A stretch of 64,000 nt of DNA. It comes from Pectobacterium wasabiae CFBP 3304. GTDB lineage: Bacteria > Pseudomonadota > Gammaproteobacteria > Enterobacterales > Enterobacteriaceae. The notes beneath the pieces are model-generated. The model was not told where the DNA came from, did not search any database, and saw nothing but the letters and a program-made list of their open reading frames with translations. The stretch spans positions 1,240,001-1,304,000 of the forward strand of contig NZ_CP015750.1 in assembly GCF_001742185.1 (NCBI RefSeq), given 5' to 3'. Both the position numbers and the translations under genes were made by a program. This document shows, in pieces, positions 43,344 to 55,836 of this stretch (positions within the stretch are counted from its first letter, which is position 1; each line of letters begins with the position of its first letter).

Positions 43344-44783
43344 CTAGTGGGTATACAAGCGTTGATATAGCGCACCATAAGCCTGAGCAGAAACCTGCCA
43401 ACCAAAATCCATCGCCATCGCCTGACGCTGCACATAGCGCCATAGCGTAGGTCGGGACCACAACACAAACACACGACGGATCGCGCGGGATAGCGATCCC
43501 ACGCTGCAATCGTTAAAGACAAACCCGCTTGCCAGACCATCCGCCAGATTCTCCAACGAACAGTCAGATACCGTATCTGCCAGCCCGCCGGTTCGGCGCA
43601 CCAGCGGCAACGTGCCATACTTCAAGCCGTAGAGCTGTGTTAACCCGCAAGGCTCAAATCGGCTGGGCACCATGATGACATCCGCGCCACCAATGATGCG
43701 GTGCGAGAAGGCTTCGTGATAGCCAATCTGTACGCCAACCTGACCGTGATATTCGGCGGCGGCAGCCAGAAAACCTTCCTGTAAATCAGCATCCCCTGCG
43801 CCCAACACCACCAGTTGTCCACCTTGCTCTAGCAGATCCGGTATCGCGCTTAACGCGATGTCGAGTCCTTTCTGGCTGGTCAGCCGGCTAACGATGGCGA
43901 AAACCGGCGCCTTGTCGTCGACCTTCAACCCCATCGCCGTTTGCAGATGTCGCTTGTTTTCCGCTTTGTTCGCCAGCGCCTCACGGCTGTAGTGGCTGGT
44001 GAGCAAAGGATCATGCGCCGGATTCCAAATCGTTTCGTCTACGCCATTGAGAATGCCGGACAGCCGCCCCTCTTCTTCACGCATCTGCAATAAGCCTTCC
44101 ATACCGTAGCCATAGGCTGGCAGCGTAATCTCATGCGCGTAGGTTGGGCTTACGGTCGTAATGTGGTCAGCGTAGAACAAACCGGCCTTGAGGTAAGAAA
44201 TCTGGCCGTAAAACTCCAGCCCGTAGACCTGAAAGAAGTCGCTCGGCAAGTGGAGATTCGCCATATGCCGGGCATCAAACAGACCCTGATAGGCAAGATT
44301 GTGAACGGTAAAGACCGATTTCGCCGGACGGTTACGTGCGGCCAGATAGGCGCAGGTCAACCCCGCGTGCCAGTCATGAGCATGCACAATATCGGGCCGC
44401 CAATAGTGATCCAGCCCGCACGCCATTTCACACCCCATCCACCCCAGCAGCGCAAACCGCAGATAGTTGTCAGCATACGCATAAAGCGCCGGATCGTGAT
44501 AAGGGCTGCCCGCGCGTTCATACAGCTCAGGCACATCAATCAGATAAATACCGACGCCGTTAAAATGGCCGAACAGTAAGGTGACATGTCCGGCAAACGT
44601 ATCCAGCTCACGCACAACCTGTATATCGACGATCCCTTTTTTCAAATCGGGGAAGGCCGGCAGGATAACGCGGGCATCCATCCCCGCCGCAATTTGCGCG
44701 CCGGGCAACGCACCTGCCACATCCGCAAGACCGCCGGTTTTCAATAGTGGAAACAGCTCTGAACAAACATGTAAGACCCGCAT
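43344..44783 (-). CDS. glgA: Glycogen synthase GlgA
   Basis: 479 aa (E. coli 477). This GT5 enzyme transfers glucose from ADP-glucose to growing glycogen chains. The N-terminal ADP-glucose motif KTGGLADV (residues 15-22) and the C-terminal [33 protein letters not shown] are both present, with the catalytic-region HAHDWHAGL. The ATG giving [15 protein letters not shown] is the family start; the frame is open 40 codons upstream. It starts 28 nt after glgC. Confidence 0.97.
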   Translation of the reverse strand: MRVLHVCSELFPLLKTGGLADVAGALPGAQIAAGMDARVILPAFPDLKKGIVDIQVVRELDTFAGHVTLLFGHFNGVGIYLIDVPELYERAGSPYHDPALYAYADNYLRFALLGWMGCEMACGLDHYWRPDIVHAHDWHAGLTCAYLAARNRPAKSVFTVHNLAYQGLFDARHMANLHLPSDFFQVYGLEFYGQISYLKAGLFYADHITTVSPTYAHEITLPAYGYGMEGLLQMREEEGRLSGILNGVDETIWNPAHDPLLTSHYSREALANKAENKRHLQTAMGLKVDDKAPVFAIVSRLTSQKGLDIALSAIPDLLEQGGQLVVLGAGDADLQEGFLAAAAEYHGQVGVQIGYHEAFSHRIIGGADVIMVPSRFEPCGLTQLYGLKYGTLPLVRRTGGLADTVSDCSLENLADGLASGFVFNDCSVGSLSRAIRRVFVLWSRPTLWRYVQRQAMAMDFGWQVSAQAYGALYQRLYTH

Positions 44784-44811
44784 TATGACTCCCATTTTGT
44801 GCCGATGGCGT

Positions 44812-46089
44812 TTACAGCTTTTCCAACATCGATCGCGTAACCAGAACGATCCCTTCTTCCGACCGATAAAAACGGCGGCTATCCTCTTCCGCATTTTCAC
44901 CAATCACCATGCCTTCCGGCAGGTGGCAGGCACGGTCAATCACGCAACGGCGTAAACGACAGGAGCGTCCCACGTTGACATCCGGTAGGATCACCGTCGA
45001 ATCGATACTGCAAAATGAATTGACCCGCACGCGCGGGAACAACACCGAATGCGTGACAACCGAACCGGAAACGATGCAGCCCCCCGATACCAGCGAGTTC
45101 ATTGTCATGCCATGGCTGCCGGAGCGATCCTGAACAAATTTGGCTGGCGGCAGCGATTCAATAGCGGAACGAATTGGCCAGTGCCGATCGTACACATCCA
45201 GCTCTGGCGTCACTGACGCCAGATCGAGATTGGCGCGCCAGTAAGCTTCCAGCGTGCCGACATCCCGCCAATACTGGTGTTCATCTTCACCCGACGTGAC
45301 GCATGACAAGGTAAAAGGGTGAGCCCAGGCCAGACGCTGCGAGACAATCTTCGGGATCAAATCCTGACCAAAGTCGTGGGCAGAGTCCGACGCGTTGCGA
45401 TCCGCTTCGAGTAATTGATAAAGATAGTCCGCATTAAAAACATAGATCCCCATGCTCGCGAGCGCCATATCCGGGTTATCCGGCATTGGCGTCGGGTTAT
45501 CTGGTTTTTCGGCAAAATCGAGGATGCGATGCTGTTTGTCCACGCTCATGACGCCAAAGGCATTGGCTTCTTCCAGCGGCACGGGCAGGCAGGCGACCGT
45601 ACATTCCGCCCCCTTCTCCACGTGGTCAATCAGCATACGTGAGTAGTCCATCTTGTAGATGTGATCGCCCGCGAGGATCACCACATACTCCGCACGGTAG
45701 CGCCGAATAATGTCGAGATTCTGACAGACGGCATCCGCCGTTCCCCGATACCAGTGATCGGTAGAATGGCGTTGCTGTGCGGGGAGTAAATCCACAAACT
45801 CGTTCATTTCCGCATTCAAAAACGACCAGCCGCGCTGAATGTGTTGCACCAGCGTATGCGACTGATATTGCGTAATCACGCCAATGCGGCGTATGCCAGA
45901 GTTCAGGCAGTTAGAGAGCGCGAAATCAATAATGCGAAATTTACCGCCAAAATGGACGGCAGGCTTGGCACGCAATGCCGTCAGCCCTTTCAGTCGCGTT
46001 CCACGACCTCCTGCCAAAATTAATGCCACGGATTTCAGAGGGAGCTGTCTTGCCAACATCAGAGGGTCATGCTTGTCGTTGTTCACCAT
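44812..46089 (-). CDS. glgC: Glucose-1-phosphate adenylyltransferase GlgC
   Basis: 425 aa (E. coli 431). It makes ADP-glucose, the committed step of glycogen synthesis. Visible are [69 protein letters not shown]-like DFAEKPDNP, and a C-terminal left-handed beta-helix ([41 protein letters not shown]). Allosteric Lys and Arg positions near the N-terminus look kept. It lies 35 nt after glgX. Confidence 0.97.
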   Translation of the reverse strand: MVNNDKHDPLMLARQLPLKSVALILAGGRGTRLKGLTALRAKPAVHFGGKFRIIDFALSNCLNSGIRRIGVITQYQSHTLVQHIQRGWSFLNAEMNEFVDLLPAQQRHSTDHWYRGTADAVCQNLDIIRRYRAEYVVILAGDHIYKMDYSRMLIDHVEKGAECTVACLPVPLEEANAFGVMSVDKQHRILDFAEKPDNPTPMPDNPDMALASMGIYVFNADYLYQLLEADRNASDSAHDFGQDLIPKIVSQRLAWAHPFTLSCVTSGEDEHQYWRDVGTLEAYWRANLDLASVTPELDVYDRHWPIRSAIESLPPAKFVQDRSGSHGMTMNSLVSGGCIVSGSVVTHSVLFPRVRVNSFCSIDSTVILPDVNVGRSCRLRRCVIDRACHLPEGMVIGENAEEDSRRFYRSEEGIVLVTRSMLEKL

Positions 46090-46124
46090 GGCTATCTCCT
46101 GATTATTCTTTTAATGGCTTGCGC

Positions 46125-48101
<1,977 letters not shown>

Positions 48102-50279
48102 TTACACCTCCTTCACCAGATACAGCGTGGCAAGCGGCGGAATGGTCAGGACGAGGGAGTGCTGGCGCTGATGACTGCCCCACTCCTCGCTGTAAATCGT
48201 CCCAACGTTGCCCTGATCGCTACCGTTATAGTGAACAGAATCGGTGTTGATGACCTCACGCCAGCCGCCGGGCTGGTTGATGCCAATCCGATAGCCGTAA
48301 CGAGGTACAGGCGTAAAATTGCTAACCACCAGCACTTCATTGCCTTGTTCATCGCGCCGGACAAAGGCAAAGACCGAGTTTTCCCTGTCGTCCACCACCA
48401 GCCATTCAAAGCCCTGCGGCTGAAAATCCAGTTGATACAGCGACGGCTGCTGACGATAGTAATGGTTGAGATCGCGCACCAGCGACTGCACGCCGCGATG
48501 CCACCCTTCCGGTTCATCCAGCAGATGCCAGTCCAGACTGGCGTCGTGGTTCCACTCACGCCCTTGCGCAAATTCACCGCCCATAAACAGCAGCTTTTTG
48601 CCGGGATAGGCCCACATAAAGCCGTAATAGGCGCGTAAATTGGCAAATTTTTGCCAGACATCACCGGGCATACGATCCAGTAGTGAGCGCTTGCCGTGCA
48701 CCACTTCATCGTGAGACAGCGGCAGCACAAAGTTCTCGCTATAGGCGTACAGCATGCCGAATGTCAGCAAATCGTGATGGTATTGACGGTGAACCGGATC
48801 GAGCTGCATATAGGCCAGCGTGTCGTGCATCCAGCCCATATTCCACTTGTAGTGAAACCCTAAGCCGTTACAGTCAGGCGGCAGCGTGACGCCTGGATAA
48901 TCGGTGGACTCTTCAGCGAGTGTGATGGCTGCAGGCGCGGCATGACCCAGCATGTGGTTGGTGTAACGCAGGAACGCAATCGCTTCGAGGTTCTCTTTAC
49001 CACCGTAATGGTTAGGCACCCATTCGCCTTCGCTGCGGCTGTAGTCGCGGTAAATCATCGAAGCCACCGCATCCACCCGCAGCCCGTCGATACCATAGCG
49101 TTCCATCCAGAACAGCGCATTACCCGCCAGATAATTACGTACCTCATGGCGGCCATAGTTGTAAATTAGCGTGTTCCAATCCTGATGATAGCCTTCGCGC
49201 GGATCGGCGTATTCATACAGCGCGGTGCCATCAAACTGTGCCAGACCGTATTCGTCACCGGGAAAGTGCCCCGGCACCCAGTCCAGTAAGACGTTGATGC
49301 CCGCACTATGGAGCGCATCAACAAACGCTCTGAACTCCTGCGCGGTGCCGAAACGGCGCGTTGGTGCATACAGTCCTAACGGCTGATAGCCCCAACTGCC
49401 ATCGAACGGATGTTCGTTAATCGGCATCAATTCGACGTGCGTGAAGCCCATGTACTGCACATAATCAATCAGTTGGTTCGCCAACTCCTGATAGCTCAAC
49501 CAGAAATTGTTATCCGTATGCCGCCGCCAGGAACCGAGGTGGACTTCATAAATGGAGATAGGAGAGCGCAGGCTATTCGCCTCGCGACGAGCCTCATTGG
49601 TCGGGACTTTCTCAGGTAGCGGCGTAATCAGCGATGCGGTATCCGGGCGCATCTGCGCTTCAAACGCGTAAGGATCGGCCTTCAGTCGGACGCTACCGTG
49701 GCTGTCGATCATTTCATATTTGTAGAGCTGCCCCGCTTTCACATCGGGCAGAAACAGTTCCCAAATGCCGTTTTCCCTGCGTAGCCGCATCGGGTGGCGG
49801 CGACCATCCCAAAAGTTGAATTCTCCCACCACCGAAACGCGCTGCGCATTGGGTGCCCAGACGGCAAAGCGCGTGCCTTCTACCCCATCCAACGTTTCCA
49901 GATGTGCGCCTAACCGCTCGTAAGGTCGCAGGTGGGTGCCTTCGGCCAACAGCCAAATGTCCATATCCTGCAACAGCGGGCCAAAACGGTAGGGATCTTC
50001 CATTACCCAAGTTTCTTCTCGCCAGGTCACAGCCAATTGATAGTGAAAAGCATGTTTCCGGCGCGGCACCAGACCACAAAAAAAACCGCGCTCATCTATA
50101 CGTTCCAGCTCGACAATTTTTCGCCCGTTGCTGGCATCCACAACCCACGCTGCCTGCGCATCCGGCAACAATGCGCGAACTTCAAGACCTTCGGAGGAAT
50201 GATGCATGCCTAACAGCGAAAATGGATCGGCATAATGCCCGGAAATAAGTGAATTAATCGCATCAGAAAACGCTGACAT
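48102..50279 (-). CDS. glgB: 1,4-alpha-glucan branching enzyme GlgB
   Basis: 725 aa (E. coli 728). It introduces alpha-1,6 branches. The long N-terminal N1/N2 modules, the CBM48-like part ([32 protein letters not shown]), and the GH13 domain with [29 protein letters not shown] (nucleophile Asp), [11 protein letters not shown] (acid Glu) and [12 protein letters not shown] are present. The ATG giving [11 protein letters not shown] has an AAGGA ribosome site; the frame is open 8 codons upstream. It is the first gene of the glgBXCAP operon. Confidence 0.97.
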   Translation of the reverse strand: MSAFSDAINSLISGHYADPFSLLGMHHSSEGLEVRALLPDAQAAWVVDASNGRKIVELERIDERGFFCGLVPRRKHAFHYQLAVTWREETWVMEDPYRFGPLLQDMDIWLLAEGTHLRPYERLGAHLETLDGVEGTRFAVWAPNAQRVSVVGEFNFWDGRRHPMRLRRENGIWELFLPDVKAGQLYKYEMIDSHGSVRLKADPYAFEAQMRPDTASLITPLPEKVPTNEARREANSLRSPISIYEVHLGSWRRHTDNNFWLSYQELANQLIDYVQYMGFTHVELMPINEHPFDGSWGYQPLGLYAPTRRFGTAQEFRAFVDALHSAGINVLLDWVPGHFPGDEYGLAQFDGTALYEYADPREGYHQDWNTLIYNYGRHEVRNYLAGNALFWMERYGIDGLRVDAVASMIYRDYSRSEGEWVPNHYGGKENLEAIAFLRYTNHMLGHAAPAAITLAEESTDYPGVTLPPDCNGLGFHYKWNMGWMHDTLAYMQLDPVHRQYHHDLLTFGMLYAYSENFVLPLSHDEVVHGKRSLLDRMPGDVWQKFANLRAYYGFMWAYPGKKLLFMGGEFAQGREWNHDASLDWHLLDEPEGWHRGVQSLVRDLNHYYRQQPSLYQLDFQPQGFEWLVVDDRENSVFAFVRRDEQGNEVLVVSNFTPVPRYGYRIGINQPGGWREVINTDSVHYNGSDQGNVGTIYSEEWGSHQRQHSLVLTIPPLATLYLVKEV

Positions 50280-50663
50280 GGTATTCATCCTTTGATTAAC
50301 CATTTGAATTAAATAAATAAGCGATATAAAACGTTACGTGGCGCTTATATTTTTCCCAAACTTTATTTTCGATAAAACTCAATAAAAATAATGAGTTATT
50401 AGCTTGCTAACGAATAACGGCGACATGTAAAAATAATGAATACTATGAAAGGGTTCTCGCGCTACGTCCCCTCATTTAGCGTAGTCAAAGAACGGAGAAA
50501 TATCTGAGAACTGATGAGATTTTTCCGTTTATATTTATACGAATAAGTTATGACACAGGACTATTAGCATCTTTTGTTTAAAGATCGATTCGCCCGCTAG
50601 CAAAAAGCAGTACAATTCGGTGGATTGTGTACGTTGAAGATGTTGTATGACGAGACCCTGCCC
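50280..50663. promoter_or_regulatory. Divergent promoter region of glgB and btsS
   Basis: 384 nt, AT-rich and without a supported gene. It should hold the promoters of the glg operon (minus) and btsS (plus). A loose inverted repeat GCTACG..CGTAG lies near 50461-50490. I saw no convincing CRP, PhoP or other named operator. Confidence 0.4.
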
Positions 50664-52382
50664 ATGGTTAGCCAGATTGATCTAATTCTTTCCCTGTTAC
50701 AGCAGATGTGTGTTTATCTGGTAATCGCTTATTTACTCAGTAAAACACCGCTGTTTATCCCGCTGATGCAGGTCACCATTCGCCTGCCGCACAAGCTGGT
50801 CTGCTATCTGGTTTTTTCCGTGTTTTGCATTATGGGAACCTATTTCGGGCTGCATATAGACGATTCCATTGCCAATACTCGCGCGACGGGCGCGGTGCTC
50901 GGCGGGATGCTGGGCGGCCCTTCGGTGGGTTTTCTTGTCGGGTTAACTGGCGGATTACACCGCTATTCGATGGGTGGCATGACCGCGCTAGCCTGTATGC
51001 TGTCAACCATTGCCGAAGGTCTGCTCGGCGGACTGCTGCATCGCTATCTGGCACGCCGTAATCGTATCGATTTACTCTTTAAGCCACTCGTCGTCGGCCT
51101 GACCGCACTGGTTGCGGAGATACTGCAAATGGCGATTATCCTGCTGGTCGCCCGTCCATTTGATAACGCCGCCGAACTGGTGAGGGACATTGCGCTACCG
51201 ATGATGATCACCAATACCATCGGTTCCGCCATGTTCATGCGTATCCTGCTCGACAGGCGCGCCATTTTTGAAAAATACACCTCCGCGTTTTCTGCCAAGG
51301 CGCTGCAAATCGCCGCCCGCGCCGAAGGCGCGTTGCGTCAGGGGTTCAACCCACAAAACAGTATGCGCGTTGCCCGTATTTTATATGAAGAGCTGGGTGT
51401 CGGTGCCGTGGCGATTACCGATCGCGACAAACTGCTGGCGTTCATCGGGCTGGGCGATGACCACCACAACGTCGGCGCACCCATTACGTCATCGCATACG
51501 CGCCGGGCAATAGACAACAATCAGGTGGTGTATGCCGACGGCAACGAGGTGTCTTATACCTGCTCGATTTCATCGCACTGCAAACTGGGCTCCACGTTGG
51601 TGATCCCACTTCGTGGCGAAGATCAGCGCGTTGTCGGCACGATCAAGCTTTATGAACCTAAAAATAAGCTATTTTCCAGCATTAACCGCACATTGGGAGA
51701 AGGGATCGCCCACCTGCTTTCCGCACAGATTCTGACAGGCCGCTTTGAACAGCAGAAACAACTGCTGGCACAGTCAGAAATCAAGCTACTGCATGCGCAG
51801 GTCAACCCGCATTTTCTGTTCAACGCACTGAATACGCTGTCCGCCGTGATACGACGCAACCCTGACCATGCTCGTCAGTTGGTACTTTCTCTGTCGACGT
51901 TTTTCCGTAAAAACCTTAAGCGCAGTAACGATGAAGTGTCGCTCAATGACGAGCTAGAGCACGTTAATGCCTACCTGGAAATCGAAAAAGCACGCTTTGC
52001 CGATCACCTGACAGTAGACATTTCGCTGCCGGAAGCGCTGCGTGAAGCGCGATTGCCCGCATTTTCCCTGCAACCGATTGTCGAAAATGCGATTAAGCAC
52101 GGTATCTCACAGATGATTGAAAGCGGGCACATCCACATCAGCGGACGCCTGCATGCCAATACGCTGGAACTGTCAGTAGAAGATAACGCGGGCACCTATC
52201 AGCCCCGCAGCGGTGGCGATGGGCTAGGCATGAATTTGGTCGACCGTCGTATTAAAGCGCGCTACGGCAACCGCTATGGCATCACGGTGGTCAGCGAGGC
52301 GGATAAATTCACTCGGGTCGAAGTACGCGTCCCGCTGATCTCACCCCGTCAGGCATTGAGGCAGCTCGATAGCGTGACGTGA
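50664..52382 (+). CDS. btsS: LytS-type sensor histidine kinase BtsS (YehU)
   Basis: 572 aa from this ATG (E. coli BtsS 561 aa), which senses pyruvate with high affinity in E. coli. The N-terminal half has about six helices of the 5TM-5TMR/LytS type (PLFIPLMQVTIRLPHKLVCYLVFSVFCIMGTYFGLHIDDSIANTRATG, GLTGGLHRYSMGGMTALAC), then a GAF domain (VGAVAITDRDKLLAFIGLGDDHH) and a LytS histidine kinase with HAQVNPHFLFNALNTLSAVIRR and an ATPase region (LQPIVENAIKHG, GLGMNLVDRRIKARYG). Starts at 50625 or 50640 are also open, without good ribosome sites. The partner btsR is not adjacent. Confidence 0.88.
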   Translation: MVSQIDLILSLLQQMCVYLVIAYLLSKTPLFIPLMQVTIRLPHKLVCYLVFSVFCIMGTYFGLHIDDSIANTRATGAVLGGMLGGPSVGFLVGLTGGLHRYSMGGMTALACMLSTIAEGLLGGLLHRYLARRNRIDLLFKPLVVGLTALVAEILQMAIILLVARPFDNAAELVRDIALPMMITNTIGSAMFMRILLDRRAIFEKYTSAFSAKALQIAARAEGALRQGFNPQNSMRVARILYEELGVGAVAITDRDKLLAFIGLGDDHHNVGAPITSSHTRRAIDNNQVVYADGNEVSYTCSISSHCKLGSTLVIPLRGEDQRVVGTIKLYEPKNKLFSSINRTLGEGIAHLLSAQILTGRFEQQKQLLAQSEIKLLHAQVNPHFLFNALNTLSAVIRRNPDHARQLVLSLSTFFRKNLKRSNDEVSLNDELEHVNAYLEIEKARFADHLTVDISLPEALREARLPAFSLQPIVENAIKHGISQMIESGHIHISGRLHANTLELSVEDNAGTYQPRSGGDGLGMNLVDRRIKARYGNRYGITVVSEADKFTRVEVRVPLISPRQALRQLDSVT

Positions 52383-52684
52383 CGGATTAAGATGATTGGC
52401 TCATCGTGCTCTGGAATGAAAGCATACGTTGGTGGATGGTTTTTCATAAGCCATCAATCTCTGCAGTATTTGACTGATGTTTCTACCGCAGCCTCACTTG
52501 CCTATGTAGAATGATTGAGCGTCAGGCACTAAATTGCATAAATATCATAATAATAGTTGTAAAAACCATCAGTAAATCTCAAAAGACCCTGATCGGAACA
52601 GACTGAATTGATGAGTTCTCTACTGGCAAAAAGGATTCTGTCCGACAGAGCAAAGTGAATTTAATATTACATAAGGAATATGTT
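52383..52684. other. Intergenic region after btsS
   Basis: About 300 nt without a recognisable gene, in the place where btsR would follow btsS. The start of the next gene has an AAGGA ribosome site. A small perfect palindrome (TCTGTC-C-GACAGA) lies about 40 nt before that start and may be an operator. Confidence 0.35.
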
Positions 52685-53176
52685 ATGGCAGATACAGCGC
52701 TTTATGCCGCCTTGGAACAAGCAGTGCCCGGATTTTCGGCACAAAACACGGCTATACCAGATCTTGATGAGTCGCATGGCGACTATAAACAAATGCAGTG
52801 GCTGGATGATTTTTTAGGGGAAAACTTTATTTGTTATATTGAATGGAAAGAATTTGATCCTCGGGATCTGGGTACTCTCGTACCTATCAAGCAGTCTGGG
52901 GTCTCCTTATCTGTGGACAGTTTGTTTGACGATGAGGGTTGCCCGGTCGGGGACATCGATCCCGAAGAGATCTTTTATGACGCACCGGGCTTTTTCCTAC
53001 CAGTGTTACAGCAGCAGCTACAACAGGTCGAATTGCAATTGCTTGAAGTCGGATTAATTCAGGACGGAGGTGTTTATTTACATGAAAACTCACGCCTTAT
53101 CTGCACCACGACGAATAAAGAGAAAGTGGAGCAACTGAATCAGTGTCTGCAACAAAGGGGTCTGGTGCTTTGCTGA
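52685..53176 (+). CDS. Small acidic protein of unknown function
   Basis: 163 aa, start supported by AAGGA 8 nt upstream; the frame is open 10 codons further. No signal peptide or membrane segment. It is acidic (DLDESHGDYKQMQWLDDFLGENF, SLFDDEGCPVGDIDPEEIF) with a Gln-rich helix (LQQQLQQVELQLLEVGL). Such soluble acidic proteins are often immunity or regulatory proteins, but no toxin or other partner is next to it and I do not recognise the family. Confidence 0.6.
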   Translation: MADTALYAALEQAVPGFSAQNTAIPDLDESHGDYKQMQWLDDFLGENFICYIEWKEFDPRDLGTLVPIKQSGVSLSVDSLFDDEGCPVGDIDPEEIFYDAPGFFLPVLQQQLQQVELQLLEVGLIQDGGVYLHENSRLICTTTNKEKVEQLNQCLQQRGLVLC

Positions 53177-53301
53177 AAGTGTTAGCGGCAAACCCGTAGT
53201 CCAGACATCAATGAAAGCAACCAAGAATAGCCAGCGTTGTCTACGCCATCTCTTCTTCGCTGTTGGTATTCATCCGTTTATGTTCTCGATGTAACCTGAG
53301 T

Positions 53302-53337
53302 ATGAAACTGGCGCAACACCAACCGATGTCGCGCCAG
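53302..53337 (-). terminator. Terminator of asd
   Basis: On the minus strand a stem of about 13 bp (seven perfect pairs CTGGCGC/GCGCCAG at the base, then pairs with two G-U) with loop GGTT is followed by TTTCAT, starting 14 nt after the asd stop. Confidence 0.75.
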
Positions 53338-53350
53338 AAAAGCAGGAGAA

Positions 53351-54454
53351 TTACAGCAGGATGCGCAGCATACGGCGCAGCGGTTCAGCGGCTCCCCACA
53401 GCAACTGATCGCCGACCGTAAAGGCGGACAGATATTCCGGCCCCATGTTCAGCTTACGCAGACGACCCACTGGCGTGGAGAGCGTGCCCGTTACCGCAGC
53501 AGGGGTCAACTCACGCATAGTGATGTCACGATCGTTCGGCACCACTTTCACCCAGTCATTATGGGTAGCCAGCAGTTGTTCAATTTCCGGCAGCGCCACG
53601 TCTTTCTTCAATTTGATGGTGAACGCCTGGCTGTGGCAGCGCAGTGCGCCGACGCGCACGCAGAGGCCGTCAACTGGAATCACGCTGCTGGTGCTCAGAA
53701 TCTTGTTAGTTTCCGCCTGACCTTTCCACTCTTCACGACTCTGGCCGTTATCCAGTTGTTTGTCGATCCACGGAATCAAGCTGCCTGCCAACGGCACACC
53801 GAAGTTATCAGTCGGCAGCGAGCCGCTACGGGTCAGCGCTGTGACTTTACGTTCGATATCCAGAATCGCAGAAGCCGGATCCTGTAACTCTTTCGCGACT
53901 TCACCGTGCAACGCACCCATCTGGGCCAGCAGCTCACGCATGTGACGCGCACCGCCGCCAGAGGCTGCCTGATACGTCGCAGCAGAAACCCACTCCACCA
54001 GATTGTTAGCAAACAGACCGCCCAATGACATCAGCATCAGGCTGACGGTACAGTTACCGCCAGCAAAGGTTTTGATGCCTTTATCCAGACCCTGTTGAAT
54101 CACCCCGTGGTTAACCGGATCCAGAATAATAATCGCGTCATCTTTCATACGCAGTGAAGATGCAGCATCGATCCAATACCCCTGCCAGCCACTTTCACGC
54201 AGCTTTGGGTACACTTCATTGGTATAATCGCCGCCCTGACAGGTAATGATGATGTCCAGCGCACGCAATGCTTCGATACTATAAGCATCCTGCAACACGC
54301 CTTGATGACCGCCCAGTGCGGGTGCGGGTTCACCGTGCTGAGACGTTGAAAAGAATACCGGGTGAATCACATCAAAGTCGCGTTCTTCCACCATGCGCTG
54401 CATGAGAACCGAGCCGACCATACCGCGCCAGCCAATAAAACCAACATTTTTCAT
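53351..54454 (-). CDS. asd: Aspartate-semialdehyde dehydrogenase Asd
   Basis: 367 aa, same length as in E. coli. It reduces aspartyl phosphate to the semialdehyde for lysine, threonine, methionine and diaminopimelate synthesis. It has the NADP motif [17 protein letters not shown], the catalytic Cys135 in [18 protein letters not shown], and [17 protein letters not shown] with the active-site His. It is monocistronic here, and in E. coli lies next to glgB; here btsS and a small gene separate them. Confidence 0.98.
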   Translation of the reverse strand: MKNVGFIGWRGMVGSVLMQRMVEERDFDVIHPVFFSTSQHGEPAPALGGHQGVLQDAYSIEALRALDIIITCQGGDYTNEVYPKLRESGWQGYWIDAASSLRMKDDAIIILDPVNHGVIQQGLDKGIKTFAGGNCTVSLMLMSLGGLFANNLVEWVSAATYQAASGGGARHMRELLAQMGALHGEVAKELQDPASAILDIERKVTALTRSGSLPTDNFGVPLAGSLIPWIDKQLDNGQSREEWKGQAETNKILSTSSVIPVDGLCVRVGALRCHSQAFTIKLKKDVALPEIEQLLATHNDWVKVVPNDRDITMRELTPAAVTGTLSTPVGRLRKLNMGPEYLSAFTVGDQLLWGAAEPLRRMLRILL

Positions 54455-54744
54455 GGTAACTGTCCTGCTTTGGGGGTAATAAAAAGAATTCCGGCTAACG
54501 TCGATTACGCGTAGTTATTGCTGATTCAGTGATCTGCCGCAGAGGTTGCGCGTGCCGTGCCGTAAACCTGTAAATTATCGTGTCATTCAACCTTACAAAA
54601 TGTACATAAAGTCGCAAGTGAATTTATTCGATAGTACGGCATTTTTCAGCAGTCATTCTAATATCATCAACCTGACTCACGATAAGAACCGCGGCCAATA
54701 CATAATATCGCCGCCACGGTCAGGTAATAGGAGCAACAACTAAC

Positions 54745-55338
54745 ATGACAGAAATGATCTCCGCAACGGTGCTGCTGTTGCTCATTATGGACCCACTCGG
54801 TAACCTGCCGATTTTCATGTCCGTACTCAAGCATCTCGACCCTAAACGCCGACGTGTGGTGCTGATCCGCGAAATGCTGATTGCACTTGGGCTGATGCTG
54901 ATTTTCCTGTTCGCCGGTGAACACATTCTGGCGTTCCTGAATCTGCGTACCGAAACGGTATCCATTTCCGGCGGTATCGTGCTGTTCCTTATCGCGATTC
55001 GGATGATTTTTCCCTCGCAGGAAGGCAACAGTAGCGGTCTGCCAGCCGGAGAAGAACCGTTTCTGGTGCCGATGGCGATTCCACTGGTCGCAGGGCCGTC
55101 GATCCTCGCAGCGCTGATGCTGCTTTCCCACCAGTATCCGGATCAGTTACCCCACCTGACGCTGGCATTGTTTATCGCCTGGACGATCTCCTTCGTCATC
55201 CTGCTGATGTCAGATTTGTTCTTGCGTTTGCTGGGTGAGAAAGGCGTGAGTGCGCTGGAGAAATTGATGGGGCTGATCCTAGTCATGCTGTCAACGCAGA
55301 TGTTCCTCGACGGTATACGTGCTTACATGAAGCTATAA
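54745..55338 (+). CDS. yhgN: MarC-family inner membrane protein YhgN
   Basis: 197 aa with six hydrophobic segments. It begins MTEMISATVLLLLIMDPLGNLPIFMSVLKHLDPKRRRVVLIREM and ends ALEKLMGLILVMLSTQMFLDGIRAYMKL, the MarC/UPF0056 pattern. The molecular function is not known. It is divergent from asd as in E. coli, where gntU follows; here a relic of gntR follows instead. Confidence 0.95.
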   Translation: MTEMISATVLLLLIMDPLGNLPIFMSVLKHLDPKRRRVVLIREMLIALGLMLIFLFAGEHILAFLNLRTETVSISGGIVLFLIAIRMIFPSQEGNSSGLPAGEEPFLVPMAIPLVAGPSILAALMLLSHQYPDQLPHLTLALFIAWTISFVILLMSDLFLRLLGEKGVSALEKLMGLILVMLSTQMFLDGIRAYMKL

Positions 55339-55344
55339 AAATGG

Positions 55345-55486
55345 GGCTCAAATAACTGAAGCCTACGATCTTTTCCTGCAACGCAGTTGGCACCTAAGCG
55401 GGATTACGCAAATAGCGGCTTACCGTCATTTTGGTAATCCCAATGCGGCCAGCAACATCCTGAATAACGGGTATTATCTTCTTCAT
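55345..55486 (-). pseudogene. gntR: gntR (gluconate repressor) remnant
   Basis: From an ATG at 55486 the minus strand reads MKKIIPVIQDVAGRIGITKM then TVSRYLRNPA, stop, VPTALQEKIVGFSYLSPI. E. coli GntR begins MKKKRPVLQDVADRVGVTKM then TVSRFLRNPEQVSVALRGKI. Only the LacI-type DNA-binding part remains, with a TAG stop, cut off by yhgN. In E. coli the order is yhgN-gntU-gntK-gntR-yhhW, so the relic sits where expected after loss of gntUK and most of gntR. Confidence 0.8.
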
Positions 55487-55836
55487 CATCGATTAAAAGC
55501 GCTTGAAAAACAGTGTCCTAAATCTAGTAAAAAAAGGGTAAGGAAAGGCGAAGGGGAATAATTTAAGCGTTCCCAAAAGTACGAGATGGCTTTTAATTAT
55601 CCATGTTGATAATGATGCTTGAGCTTATTTTAACGCTGCCTGTCCATTGCCCCAATGCCTAAATATTCAGCACCTTATTAATTAACATTAATATTTACTC
55701 TTTTTTATACTCTATTTAATAGATTGTCAGAATATTGCTGTCTGATATCTGAATATCAAAAAATGACAGGTGATGTTATAGCACTTAACTATTATTTCTC
55801 TGTCATTAAACCTTGGCCTGAAGAAGGAAATATTTT
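55487..55836. other. AT-rich intergenic region before the GH3 gene
   Basis: 350 nt without a supported gene. It lies between the gntR remnant and the start of the GH3 glycosidase, whose ribosome site is GAAGGAAA before the ATG. It probably holds the GH3 promoter. I saw no clear repeat or named operator. Confidence 0.4.

Noticed and set aside
52435..52570. GATGGTTTTT and AAAAACCATC, a 10-bp inverted repeat with arms 116 nt apart
   Set aside because: Distance and low complexity make chance likely; no mobile-element gene or target duplication lies between the arms.
55345..55562. Plus-strand open frame (ITEAYDLFLQRSWHLSGITQ and onward) that looked like a gene fragment
   Set aside because: It has no start codon, and the opposite strand reads as the GntR DNA-binding domain at the expected place, which explains the coding look.
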